Below, piece by piece: positions 26,210-34,267 of a DNA stretch of 64,000 nt (positions are counted from its first letter, which is position 1; each line of letters begins with the position of its first letter). The notes beneath the pieces are model-generated. The model was not told where the DNA came from and did no database searches. It was given only the letters and a program-made list of their open reading frames with translations. The stretch comes from Desulfocapsa sp. (GTDB lineage Bacteria; Desulfobacterota; Desulfobulbia; Desulfobulbales; Desulfocapsaceae), in contig JAESPV010000001.1 in NCBI GenBank assembly GCA_016765495.1, forward strand, positions 1-64,000. Direction: 5' to 3'. Both the position numbers and the translations under genes were made by a program.

Positions 26210-29200
26210 ATGTCACGAAAAATGGTCACCATTGATGGTAATCAGGCCTGCACCCATGTAGCCTACAACACCAGCGAAATCATAACCATCTATCCTATTA
26301 CCCCATCTACCTCCATTGCCGCCGAGTCTGACGCCAAGTTCAGTGCCGGCCAGAAAAACATCTGGGGCTCAGTCCCCGTGGTCAGTCAGATGCAGTCAGA
26401 GGCAGGAGTTGCAGGAGCTTTGCACGGCTCCCTGACCACCGGTGCCCTCTGTACAACATTTTCAGCCTCCCAGGGGTTGATGCTACTGCTGCCCAATATG
26501 AACAAAATTGCCGGTGAGCTCACCCCCACCGTCTTTCATATCACCGCCCGTGCCCTTGCCTATCAGGGCCTGTCCATCTTTGGTGATCACAGTGACATCA
26601 TGGCAGCCCGCCAGACTGGCTGGGCCATGTTGGGTTCACAGAATGTACAGGAAGCTCAGGATATGGCATTGATCGCCACCCAGGCCACCCTCAAATCCCG
26701 TATCCCCTTCATGCATTTCTTCGATGGCTTTCGTACTTCAAGTGAAATCCAGAAGATTGAGCAGCTCAGTGAAGAGGACATGCGGACTATGATTGACGAT
26801 GATCTAATCATCGAACACCGCCTGCGCGGTCTCTCCCCGGATCGCCCAATGATGCGTGGAACAGCCCAAAACCCTGATGTCTATTTCACCGGACGGGAGA
26901 CCATCAATAAGTATTATGAGGCCGTACCTGGCATTGTTCAAGAAACCATGGACAAGTTTGCAAAACTCACCGGTCGCAGCTATCACCTCTTTGATTATGT
27001 TGGTGCAGCCGATGCCGAAGATGTTATTGTTATCATGGCTTCCGGTGCCGAGACAGTGGCTGCCACGGTGGAGCATCTGATTGGACAGGGAAAAAAGGTA
27101 GGTATGGTGATTATCCGTCTCTATCGCCCCTTTGATTCTGCTGCCATGATTGCAACGCTCCCTGACACTGTAAAAAGAATTACAGTTCTTGATCGCAGCA
27201 AGGATCCAGGAGCAAACGGTGAGCCACTGTATCAGGACGTGCGTACTGCCGTTGGTGAAGCGCAGGATAGTGGCGTTTTTGCCACTGCTCCCATTATACT
27301 GGGCGGCCGCTACGGACTTGGTTCCGCCGAATTCACCCCTGCCATGGTGAAGGCTGTTTTTGATAATATGGAAGCAGCTACAAAGAAAAATCGTTTCTGT
27401 GTAGGTCCCAACGATGATGTTGCGCTTACCAGTCTTGATTTCGATCCTGCCTTTGATATCGAAGGTGAAGGCGTGTTCCGTGCCATGTTCTTCGGACTCG
27501 GTGCCGACGGAACAGTTGGTGCAAACAAAAACACCATTAAAATCATCGGTACGGAAACCGACAATGCAGCTCAGGGTTATTTTGTCTACGATTCCAAAAA
27601 GTCCGGCTCCATTACCACCAGTCATCTCCGTTTTGGTAAAGAAAAGATTCTTGCCCCTTATCTTATCAACAAGGCCAATTTTGTCGCCTGCCATAAGTTC
27701 ACTTTTCTCGATCAGTACGACATGCTGGCAAACATTGAGGAAGGCGGTACCTTCCTGCTCACCACCAGCTTCAGTAAAGACGAGGTGTGGGAGCATATGC
27801 CAGCCAGAGTTCAGCAGGATATTATCTCCAAAAAAATCAAATTCTACGTGATTGATGCTCTAAGTCTGGCCACCGCTATTGGCCTTGGCGCCCGAATTAA
27901 CATGATCATGCAGACCGCCTTCTTCCTGATATCCGATATCATCACCAAAGATGAGGCCATTCAATCCATTAAGACAGCCATTAAAAAGACCTACGGTAAG
28001 AAGGGTGACAAGGTTGTCAACATGAACTATGAAGCAGTGGATGCCGCTGTGAATAATATTGTTGAGGTGACAGTAACAGGCACTGTTTCAGGCCACAAAA
28101 TCCCTGCCACAGTTCCTGACCATGCCCCTGACTTTGTAAAAGAGGTTACGGCCAAAATGATCGAGGGCAAGGGACATACCATTAAGGTTTCCCAGATGCC
28201 AGCCGACGGAACCTGGCCCACGGGCACCACCCAGTACGAAAAACGCAACATTGCTGTACAGGTTCCACTGTGGGACGCCGAAACCTGTATTCAGTGCGGC
28301 CGATGCTCTCTCGTCTGTCCCCATTCCTGCATCCGTATGAAGATTGTCAACGAGGATAGTCTGGCAGGTGCTCCAGCCACTTTTCAGAGTGCCGATGCCA
28401 CTGGCAAACAGTTCAAGGGACGGAAATTTGTCATCTCAGTCTCCACTGAGGATTGTAACGGCTGCAGTCACTGCTTTTCAGTCTGTCCTGCACGCAAAAA
28501 AGATGCAGATGGCAAGAAGACCGAGGATCGCGCCCTTGCCATGCACGACAATGTTGAAGAAATTCGCGTTCGTGAATCTGCGAATTTTTCCTTCTTTCTC
28601 ACCTTGCCTGAAGTTGAATACAACGAGATTGCGCCAGCTACCATCAAAGGCAGCCAGTTACTTCGCCCTCTTTTTGAGTTCCCCGGAGCCTGCGTTGGTT
28701 GCGGTGAAACACCATACATCAAACTTGCCACCCAGCTCTTTGGTGACAGAATGATGATTGCCAATGCTACAGGATGCTCTTCCATATACGGTGGCAATCT
28801 TCCCACCACACCTTATTGCAAACGGGATGATGGCCGTGGCCCCATCTGGTCAAACTCTCTGTTTGAGGATACTGCCGAATTTGGGCTTGGTATGCGTCAA
28901 ACCGTGAACAAGATGGCGATTCAGGCTGCCGAGCTCCTTGAGGATGCGGTAACTGCCGGGATTGTGGAACAATCCGAGATGGATGAGTTGCTTAATGCTC
29001 CTCAAACCACTCAGATGGAGATCGAGACCCAACGGGATCGAGTGACAGCTCTCAAGGAAAAAATTACTGACTGTGGTTTTTCTAAAGCTCAGCAGCTTGT
29101 CCATGTGGCTGACAACCTGGTGAAACGTTCGGTATGGATCTTCGGTGGAGATGGCTGGGCCTATGATATCGGCTACGGCGGCCTTGATCATGTCCTTGCT

Positions 29201-29782
29201 TCAGGCGAGAATGTGAATGTCCTGCTCATGGATACGGAGGTGTACTCCAACACCGGCGGCCAGATGTCCAAGTCCACCCCGCGTGCAGCCACAGCTCAGT
29301 TTGCCGCAGGCGGTAAACGTATGCCCAAGAAGGATATCGGCATGATTTTTGCCACCTACGGTAATGTATACGTTGCCAAAGTGGCCATGGGTGCCAATCC
29401 GGCTCAAGTGGTCAAGGCATTTAACGAAGCCGAGGCCTATGACGGTCCATCTCTTATTATTGCATACTCTCACTGCATTAACCACGGGATCAATATGGCT
29501 CAGGGTCTGGAGCAGCAGAAAAAAGCGACTGACTGCGGTCACTGGCCGCTCTATCGCTACAACCCTCTGCTTGAAGCTGAGGGGAAAAACCCTCTGGTTA
29601 TGGATTCCAAGGCTCCGGCATCAAAATTTGCCGATTACGCCATGAACGAGAACCGCTATCGGGCGTTGAAAATCACCAACCCAGGCATGTTTGATGAGTT
29701 GATGGCCATGGCTCAGAAAGATGTGGAAAAAAGCTGGAAGTTTCTGGATGGGCGCCGCAAGGCATTAGAGCCTGAAGCATAG
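26210..29782 (+). CDS. nifJ: Pyruvate:ferredoxin (flavodoxin) oxidoreductase, single-chain
   Basis: An 1190-residue homodimer-type enzyme that oxidises pyruvate and CoA to acetyl-CoA and CO2 with reduction of ferredoxin. Domain order is standard: pyruvate-binding domain I (TIDGNQACTHVAYNTSEIITIYPITPST at the N-terminus), domain II, the gamma-like domain, a two-cluster ferredoxin domain (CIQCGRCSLVCPHSC and CNGCSHCFSVCPA), an extra cluster region (CVGCGETPY), and the TPP domain with GDGWAYDIGYGG and MDTEVYSNTGGQMSKSTP. The ribosome site AAGGAG lies before the ATG. A perfect terminator hairpin follows. This is the central carbon-to-ferredoxin entry point of an anaerobe. Confidence 0.97.
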   Translation: MSRKMVTIDGNQACTHVAYNTSEIITIYPITPSTSIAAESDAKFSAGQKNIWGSVPVVSQMQSEAGVAGALHGSLTTGALCTTFSASQGLMLLLPNMNKIAGELTPTVFHITARALAYQGLSIFGDHSDIMAARQTGWAMLGSQNVQEAQDMALIATQATLKSRIPFMHFFDGFRTSSEIQKIEQLSEEDMRTMIDDDLIIEHRLRGLSPDRPMMRGTAQNPDVYFTGRETINKYYEAVPGIVQETMDKFAKLTGRSYHLFDYVGAADAEDVIVIMASGAETVAATVEHLIGQGKKVGMVIIRLYRPFDSAAMIATLPDTVKRITVLDRSKDPGANGEPLYQDVRTAVGEAQDSGVFATAPIILGGRYGLGSAEFTPAMVKAVFDNMEAATKKNRFCVGPNDDVALTSLDFDPAFDIEGEGVFRAMFFGLGADGTVGANKNTIKIIGTETDNAAQGYFVYDSKKSGSITTSHLRFGKEKILAPYLINKANFVACHKFTFLDQYDMLANIEEGGTFLLTTSFSKDEVWEHMPARVQQDIISKKIKFYVIDALSLATAIGLGARINMIMQTAFFLISDIITKDEAIQSIKTAIKKTYGKKGDKVVNMNYEAVDAAVNNIVEVTVTGTVSGHKIPATVPDHAPDFVKEVTAKMIEGKGHTIKVSQMPADGTWPTGTTQYEKRNIAVQVPLWDAETCIQCGRCSLVCPHSCIRMKIVNEDSLAGAPATFQSADATGKQFKGRKFVISVSTEDCNGCSHCFSVCPARKKDADGKKTEDRALAMHDNVEEIRVRESANFSFFLTLPEVEYNEIAPATIKGSQLLRPLFEFPGACVGCGETPYIKLATQLFGDRMMIANATGCSSIYGGNLPTTPYCKRDDGRGPIWSNSLFEDTAEFGLGMRQTVNKMAIQAAELLEDAVTAGIVEQSEMDELLNAPQTTQMEIETQRDRVTALKEKITDCGFSKAQQLVHVADNLVKRSVWIFGGDGWAYDIGYGGLDHVLASGENVNVLLMDTEVYSNTGGQMSKSTPRAATAQFAAGGKRMPKKDIGMIFATYGNVYVAKVAMGANPAQVVKAFNEAEAYDGPSLIIAYSHCINHGINMAQGLEQQKKATDCGHWPLYRYNPLLEAEGKNPLVMDSKAPASKFADYAMNENRYRALKITNPGMFDELMAMAQKDVEKSWKFLDGRRKALEPEA

Positions 29783-29801
29783 AAAGCAGGGCATAACAAG
29801 G

Positions 29802-29841
29802 ACAGGGCTGAAGGTATCTATTTCTTCAGCCCTGTTTTATT
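29802..29841 (+). terminator. Intrinsic terminator after the pyruvate oxidoreductase gene
   Basis: ACAGGGCTGAAG (29802-29813) pairs perfectly with CTTCAGCCCTGT (29824-29835), followed by TTTTATT. Confidence 0.88.
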
Positions 29842-29874
29842 ATTTGTCTTAACAAAAAAGAAGTTGTTGGAGAT

Positions 29875-31740
29875 ATGATGCATAAATTATTAACTGGTGA
29901 TCCTGGAAAAAAGATGCTGCTCCTCGGCAACGAGGCAATTGCCAGGGGAGCTGTTGAAGCAGGCGTTGCTGTGGCTGCAGCCTATCCGGGAACTCCATCT
30001 TCTGAGATTTCCCTTCACTTTTTCCAGATGGCTCAAGAGAGTGATCTCTACTTTGAATACAGTGTGAACGAGAAGGTGTCTCTTGAAGTGGCAGCGGCCG
30101 CCGCCAATACTGGAGTACGCGCCATGTGTGTTATGAAGCATGTGGGAATGAATGTTGCCGCTGATGCTCTGATGACCCTTGCTTATGTGGGGGTAAGAGG
30201 CGGTCTTGTTATCCTGGTGGCCGATGACCCATCCATGTTTTCCAGCCAGAACGAACAGGACAGTCGCTACTACGCAAAGCTTTCCGGCCTTGCGATGCTC
30301 GAGCCTTCCACCATTGAAGAAGCTCATGATATGACCAGGCTCGCCTTTGAGCTGTCAGAGCAGCTGCAGGAACCGGTTCTTCTGCGAACCACCACCCGCA
30401 TCAATCACTCCACTGCTGTTGTGACACTTGCTGAAATCACTCCCCCGAAAACAGAGGGTGATTTTACCAGGAACCCCATGCGCTACGTCACTGTACCTGT
30501 GGTCTCACGTCAGCTCCATGTCCGCCTTCTGGACAACCTTGCCAAGGCTGAGGCCATCGCCAACCAGTCACCGTTTAACTACTCAGAAGGCAAAGGCAGC
30601 TGGGGAATCATCTGTAATGGCGTAAGCTATACCTACGTATCCGATGCGGTGCGTGATCTGGGTCTTGAGGAAAAAACGACCATTCTCCGTCTCGGTTTTT
30701 CACATCCCCTGCCCAAAGAAATTGTGAACACTTTTCTCAGCAACTGTGACCGTGTACTCATTGTTGAAGAAGGTGAACCGGTGTTGGAAGAAGCTGTCAA
30801 GGCACTGGCACAGGAGCAGGAAAAGATGCTCCCAATAGGTGGAAAAGGAGAAGAACTCTTTTCCCGTCTCGGCGAGTTTAATCCAGCTCTGGTGAGAGAA
30901 AAAATTGCTCACTGGTTTGGAGTGGACGATCTTCTCAAGTCTGCAACTGCCCCATCCGCACAGGCTGATCTGCCACCGCGACCACCAACTCTTTGTGCCG
31001 GATGCTCCCATCGCGCCACCTTCCATGCTGTTAAAAAAGCAGTTCAGGAAAGGGATGTGATCTACCCCACCGATATCGGCTGTTACACACTTGGTATGCT
31101 GCCGCCTCTTGGAATGGCGGACTTCCTGATCTGTATGGGCTCATCCACGGGTACTGCTGCCGGATTTTCCAAGACCCTCAATAAAAAGGTGATTACCTTC
31201 TGTGGGGACTCCACCTTCTTTCACTCTGCTATGGCAGGGCTTGTCAATGCTGTATTTAACAAACATAATTTCACCCTGATTATTCTTGATAACGGTACCA
31301 CGGCCATGACAGGGCATCAGCCCCATCCGGGCGTGGATATGGAAAAACACGGGCTTTCCGGTTTTGGCCGCATTGATATTGAAGAGGTAGTCAAGGCATT
31401 AGGCGTGGGGCATCTTTCCGTTATCCATCCTTTTAAGCTGAAAAAAAGCATCGAGGCATTACAGGAAGCCTTTGCTTTTGAGGGTGTTTCTGTGGTTATA
31501 GCCAGGGAAATATGTACTCTCTATGGCAAGAGCCTGAAGCAGCCAAAGATGAGACCCTTTTACGTCAGTGACAAATGTAAAAATCATAAGGATTGTATTG
31601 ATCAGTTGGGCTGTCCCGCATTTTTTATCAATAACGGAAGGGTAAATATTGATCCGGATCGCTGTACCGGATGTGCTTTATGTGCTCAGGTCTGTCCGGA
31701 AAATGCCATTCGTCCCGTAAAAGAACAAACTCAATATTAG
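29875..31740 (+). CDS. iorA: Indolepyruvate:ferredoxin oxidoreductase alpha subunit
   Basis: A 621-residue subunit that oxidatively decarboxylates aryl (and other) 2-oxoacids to acyl-CoA with ferredoxin as acceptor, used in aromatic amino acid degradation or in reverse. The N-terminal domain reads LGNEAIARGAVEAGVAVAAAYPGTPSSE. The TPP domain has LCAGCSHRATF, DIGCYTLG, and GDSTFFHSAMAGLVNA ... NGTTAMTGHQPHPG. The C-terminus carries two [4Fe-4S] motifs (CKNHKDCIDQLGC with a later Cys, and CTGCALCAQVCP). Two tandem ATGs are present, with GGAG upstream. The beta subunit follows after 23 bp. Confidence 0.96.
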   Translation: MMHKLLTGDPGKKMLLLGNEAIARGAVEAGVAVAAAYPGTPSSEISLHFFQMAQESDLYFEYSVNEKVSLEVAAAAANTGVRAMCVMKHVGMNVAADALMTLAYVGVRGGLVILVADDPSMFSSQNEQDSRYYAKLSGLAMLEPSTIEEAHDMTRLAFELSEQLQEPVLLRTTTRINHSTAVVTLAEITPPKTEGDFTRNPMRYVTVPVVSRQLHVRLLDNLAKAEAIANQSPFNYSEGKGSWGIICNGVSYTYVSDAVRDLGLEEKTTILRLGFSHPLPKEIVNTFLSNCDRVLIVEEGEPVLEEAVKALAQEQEKMLPIGGKGEELFSRLGEFNPALVREKIAHWFGVDDLLKSATAPSAQADLPPRPPTLCAGCSHRATFHAVKKAVQERDVIYPTDIGCYTLGMLPPLGMADFLICMGSSTGTAAGFSKTLNKKVITFCGDSTFFHSAMAGLVNAVFNKHNFTLIILDNGTTAMTGHQPHPGVDMEKHGLSGFGRIDIEEVVKALGVGHLSVIHPFKLKKSIEALQEAFAFEGVSVVIAREICTLYGKSLKQPKMRPFYVSDKCKNHKDCIDQLGCPAFFINNGRVNIDPDRCTGCALCAQVCPENAIRPVKEQTQY

Positions 31741-31763
31741 ACAACTCCCGTGAGAGACAAGAT

Positions 31764-32345
31764 ATGAATGTAATCAGACTAATGATCGTAGCCGTTGGCG
31801 GCCAGGGAAATCTCCTCGCCGCCAAGGTGCTTGGAGAAGCTGCACTTCTTGCGGATATTCCCTTCAGAATGAGTGAAATCCATGGCATGGCACAGCGCGG
31901 CGGCGTAGTTGAGTCAGCCATGATTTTCGGGGATGCCGCAAGTTCACTTATTTCAGATGGTGAAGCGGATATTCTGGCCGGTTTTGAGCCTCTTGAAACC
32001 CTGCGTGCCTTAGGGAAGTGCAACAAGAAAACAGTTGTTATTACCAACTCCACCCCCCTACCTCCCTTTGCTGCTGCTGTCGGACAGGCGACCTATCCCG
32101 GTTCCAGCGAACTGCAGGAACTGATACTTGACAGGGCAGGAAGCCTGAACAGTTTTGATGCAACGGCCCTTGCCACAGAGGCCGGCAATGTCATGGCAGT
32201 TAATATGGTTATCCTTGGTGCCTTGGCCGCCACCCGCCTACTCCCCATTTCTGCAGAAAATATCAAGAAAACCATCCGTGATAAGACCCGAAAGAACTTT
32301 GTAGAAGTGAATACTAAGGCCTTCGAACTGGGCTTTAAGCAGTAG
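31764..32345 (+). CDS. iorB: Indolepyruvate:ferredoxin oxidoreductase beta subunit
   Basis: A 193-residue partner of the preceding alpha subunit, of the POR gamma-type fold. It opens with LMIVAVGGQGNLLAAKVLGEAAL, the nucleotide/CoA-binding glycine loop, and contains SEIHGMAQRGGVVESAMIFG, a family signature. The chosen start is ATG at 31764, after GAGAGAC; the frame extends upstream into iorA but that part is not IorB-like. A hairpin 7 bp after the stop (32353-32386) probably ends the iorAB transcript. Confidence 0.94.
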   Translation: MNVIRLMIVAVGGQGNLLAAKVLGEAALLADIPFRMSEIHGMAQRGGVVESAMIFGDAASSLISDGEADILAGFEPLETLRALGKCNKKTVVITNSTPLPPFAAAVGQATYPGSSELQELILDRAGSLNSFDATALATEAGNVMAVNMVILGALAATRLLPISAENIKKTIRDKTRKNFVEVNTKAFELGFKQ

Positions 32346-32352
32346 CTTTAAT

Positions 32353-32386
32353 AGGGATACAAGGTAAATTAAAACCATGTATCCCT
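32353..32386 (+). terminator. Hairpin after iorAB
   Basis: AGGGATACA (32353-32361) pairs with TGTATCCCT (32378-32386) just past the iorB stop. No T tract follows, so termination strength is uncertain. Confidence 0.5.
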
Positions 32387-32446
32387 AAAGGAAGAATGTG
32401 CAAACTCCACGTTGACCACTCGGCTATGCCCGGAGTATCGGAAAGC

Positions 32447-33364
32447 CTACGCTTCTTTGTCATCCTGTGCAAAAAGATGATGCCGGGCTGCGGTCGATAT
32501 GGCCACAACAGCCGGATGCGTTAATATTCTCTCGATGGAAATAGCGTAAAATCGATACATCACCTCTTTCGTTTGTCCCACGACAGAAACCTGATACTGA
32601 CGACGGATCTCATCTGCAATAACTGTTGGTGCCATGAAGATGCCATCACCGCGCTGACCAAAGGCGTTCAACAATGCTGCATCATCGAATTCGCCAACAA
32701 TTACAGGAGTAATCTTCCGCGATTCCAGCCACAAATCCAGTTCACTCCTCAGAGTGGTTGACTGCAGCGGCATCAGCATGGGAACGCCACTCAACGAATC
32801 TGGAAAGCCTTGCTTCAGGGGCTCGGCCAACTCATCCACAGCAAAGAAAGTCATCCCGCACTCACCAAGTGTATGGTTATAAGCTTTCACACTCGACCCC
32901 GCCCCCATGGGGGAATCACTAAGTACGATATCAACTTCATGGAGTGCCAGTTCTGCCAGCAGAGCCTCCTTTTTATTTTCATGGCAGACAAGACGGATCT
33001 GCTCAGGCAATTTGAATATCGGATCTAAAAGGTTACGTACAATTATCTTGGGAAGAGGCCCCACCACCCCGACCCGTAATGGTATCCGCCCTACCTTAGG
33101 GTGGCCTCGAACCGTCTCCATCAACTCTTTGCCGAGGGAAAATATCTCATCTGCATACTGAAAAACAAGCTGGCCCATCTCGGTAGGTTCTATGTTACGG
33201 CCGACACGTTGGAAGAGTTTTACATTGAGCGCCTCCTCAAGAGCGCTGATCTGGGAGCTGACGGTGGAAGGAACCAGATTGAGCCGCTTCCCTGCCGCAG
33301 TAATGCCTCTCTCACGAATAACCGTCCAGAAATAATAGAGATGATGGTAGTTAAGCCACTCCAT
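32447..33364 (-). CDS. nhaR: NhaR-like LysR-family transcriptional regulator
   Basis: A 305-residue LysR-type protein. The N-terminal winged helix (MEWLNYHHLYYFWTVIRERGITAAGKRL ... VPSTVSSQISALEEAL) and following KLFQRVGRNIEPTEMGQLVFQYAD match NhaR closely in layout. The C-terminal two-lobed effector domain spans ~95-300. NhaR senses Na+ in enterobacteria and controls nhaA, but no antiporter is adjacent here, so the target is unknown. It is divergent from the plus-strand stress island, and could control the small lipoprotein gene 128 bp away. A perfect palindrome, CGAACGTTCG (33390-33399), lies just before its start and is a candidate operator. Confidence 0.85.
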   Translation of the reverse strand: MEWLNYHHLYYFWTVIRERGITAAGKRLNLVPSTVSSQISALEEALNVKLFQRVGRNIEPTEMGQLVFQYADEIFSLGKELMETVRGHPKVGRIPLRVGVVGPLPKIIVRNLLDPIFKLPEQIRLVCHENKKEALLAELALHEVDIVLSDSPMGAGSSVKAYNHTLGECGMTFFAVDELAEPLKQGFPDSLSGVPMLMPLQSTTLRSELDLWLESRKITPVIVGEFDDAALLNAFGQRGDGIFMAPTVIADEIRRQYQVSVVGQTKEVMYRFYAISIERILTHPAVVAISTAARHHLFAQDDKEA

Positions 33365-33389
33365 GCAACAGCCTCATTGTTTTGTTTTA

Positions 33390-33476
33390 CCGAACGTTCG
33401 TTTCTGATTTATCATCTTGTTAAAACGATATCCTGTAATTACTCTTTTTGACAGGGGTTGCAAACAATAATCATAA
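33390..33476 (+). promoter_or_regulatory. Divergent control region with palindrome and promoter-like elements
   Basis: It holds the palindrome CGAACGTTCG (33390-33399) and TTGACA (33448-33453), with TCATAA 17 bases further on (33471-33476) as a poor -10. The AAGGAG ribosome site of the lipoprotein gene follows at 33479-33484. Confidence 0.4.
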
Positions 33477-33492
33477 CAAAGGAGTCAGCGCA

Positions 33493-33723
33493 ATGAAATT
33501 AACCCTTAAAATCAGTCTGGTACTCTTAAGTATGTTATTTTTTACTGGACTTACAGCCTGCGATCAGTCGGATCAAGCAATTGATGATGCTGCAGAGACG
33601 GCAAAAGAAGCCATGAATACGACTAAAGAAAAAGCTGCCGAAATCCTGGGCACAGCAGAAGAAACAGATTCTGAAGTGGAATCAATGGACCAAGAAGGAT
33701 TTGAGGAGAAGCAGAAAGAGTAA
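33493..33723 (+). CDS. Small lipoprotein
   Basis: A 76-residue predicted lipoprotein. The signal peptide ends in a lipobox (LTAC, Cys26), and the mature part is short, acidic and Ala/Glu/Lys-rich (AIDDAAETAKEAMNTTKEKAAEILG), probably one amphipathic helix. The start is ATG at 33493 after AAGGAG; the open frame extends 15 codons further upstream without a ribosome site. It resembles small stress-induced or entericidin-type envelope lipoproteins in general form only. It is followed by a terminator hairpin, so it may be a separate transcript at the head of the stress island. Confidence 0.8.
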   Translation: MKLTLKISLVLLSMLFFTGLTACDQSDQAIDDAAETAKEAMNTTKEKAAEILGTAEETDSEVESMDQEGFEEKQKE

Positions 33724-33748
33724 TTCTCTCTAGACATTGCAGTGAATT

Positions 33749-33812
33749 TGAGCGTCAGCCACCGTTTGTCTCCCTCCTTTTTTTTATCGCTCACGGCTGA
33801 CGCTCATATTTT
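33749..33812 (+). terminator. Long-loop hairpin after the lipoprotein gene
   Basis: TGAGCGTCAGCC (33749-33760) pairs with GGCTGACGCTCA (33795-33806) across a 34-base loop that contains a T run. TATTTTACT follows. It may end the lipoprotein message or protect its 3' end. Confidence 0.55.
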
Positions 33813-33833
33813 ACTATCACAGGAAATAACCAT

Positions 33834-34220
33834 ATGAAAATTACCATAAAGGCCCATCGTTTGAAATTAGCTCAAAACACAACCACTGCCATGGAAAGGC
33901 GGCTTCGTTTCGCCCTTGGTAGATTTGGCGCTTCGGTCAGCGAAGTCAAGGTACGTTTGACAGATCTCAACGGGCCAAAGGGAGGCATTAATAAAGAGTG
34001 CCTTATCGTTGCTGGACTACGAAAAGGCGGTGAAGTTGTTGTTCGGGGCAGCGGGAAGGATTGTACTGCAACACTCAATTATTGTGCGGACAGGATAGGC
34101 CGTACAGTTGAACGTGAGCTGAACAGAAGCCGGAAGCCCCCAATTCGCAGGATTCGATGCACGCAGAGTACAGAACAGGAAGCCGTTCCTGTTGAAGAAT
34201 TAAAGAGCAACTCTCTGTAA
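33834..34220 (+). CDS. hpf: HPF/RaiA-family ribosome hibernation protein
   Basis: A 128-residue protein of the ribosome-associated inhibitor fold (S30AE), starting MKITIKAHRLKLAQNTTTAMERRLRFALGRF and including VKVRLTDLNGPKGGINKECLIVAGL, a stretch typical of the shorter members. It binds the 30S subunit at the tRNA/mRNA channel during stress. It lacks the long C-terminal dimerisation domain of long HPF, ending in an acidic tail. It sits 47 bp before the P-type ATPase gene and is the first of a group of stress genes (ATPase, PsiE-like, Usp). Confidence 0.85.
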   Translation: MKITIKAHRLKLAQNTTTAMERRLRFALGRFGASVSEVKVRLTDLNGPKGGINKECLIVAGLRKGGEVVVRGSGKDCTATLNYCADRIGRTVERELNRSRKPPIRRIRCTQSTEQEAVPVEELKSNSL

Positions 34221-34267
34221 AGAACAATTTCTTATCCGATAAACAGTTTCATAGGAATAGCCACACC

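Noticed and set aside
26804-27796. 330-codon minus-strand frame opposite the pyruvate oxidoreductase gene
   Set aside because: A shadow of a strongly conserved gene on the other strand, with no start signal.
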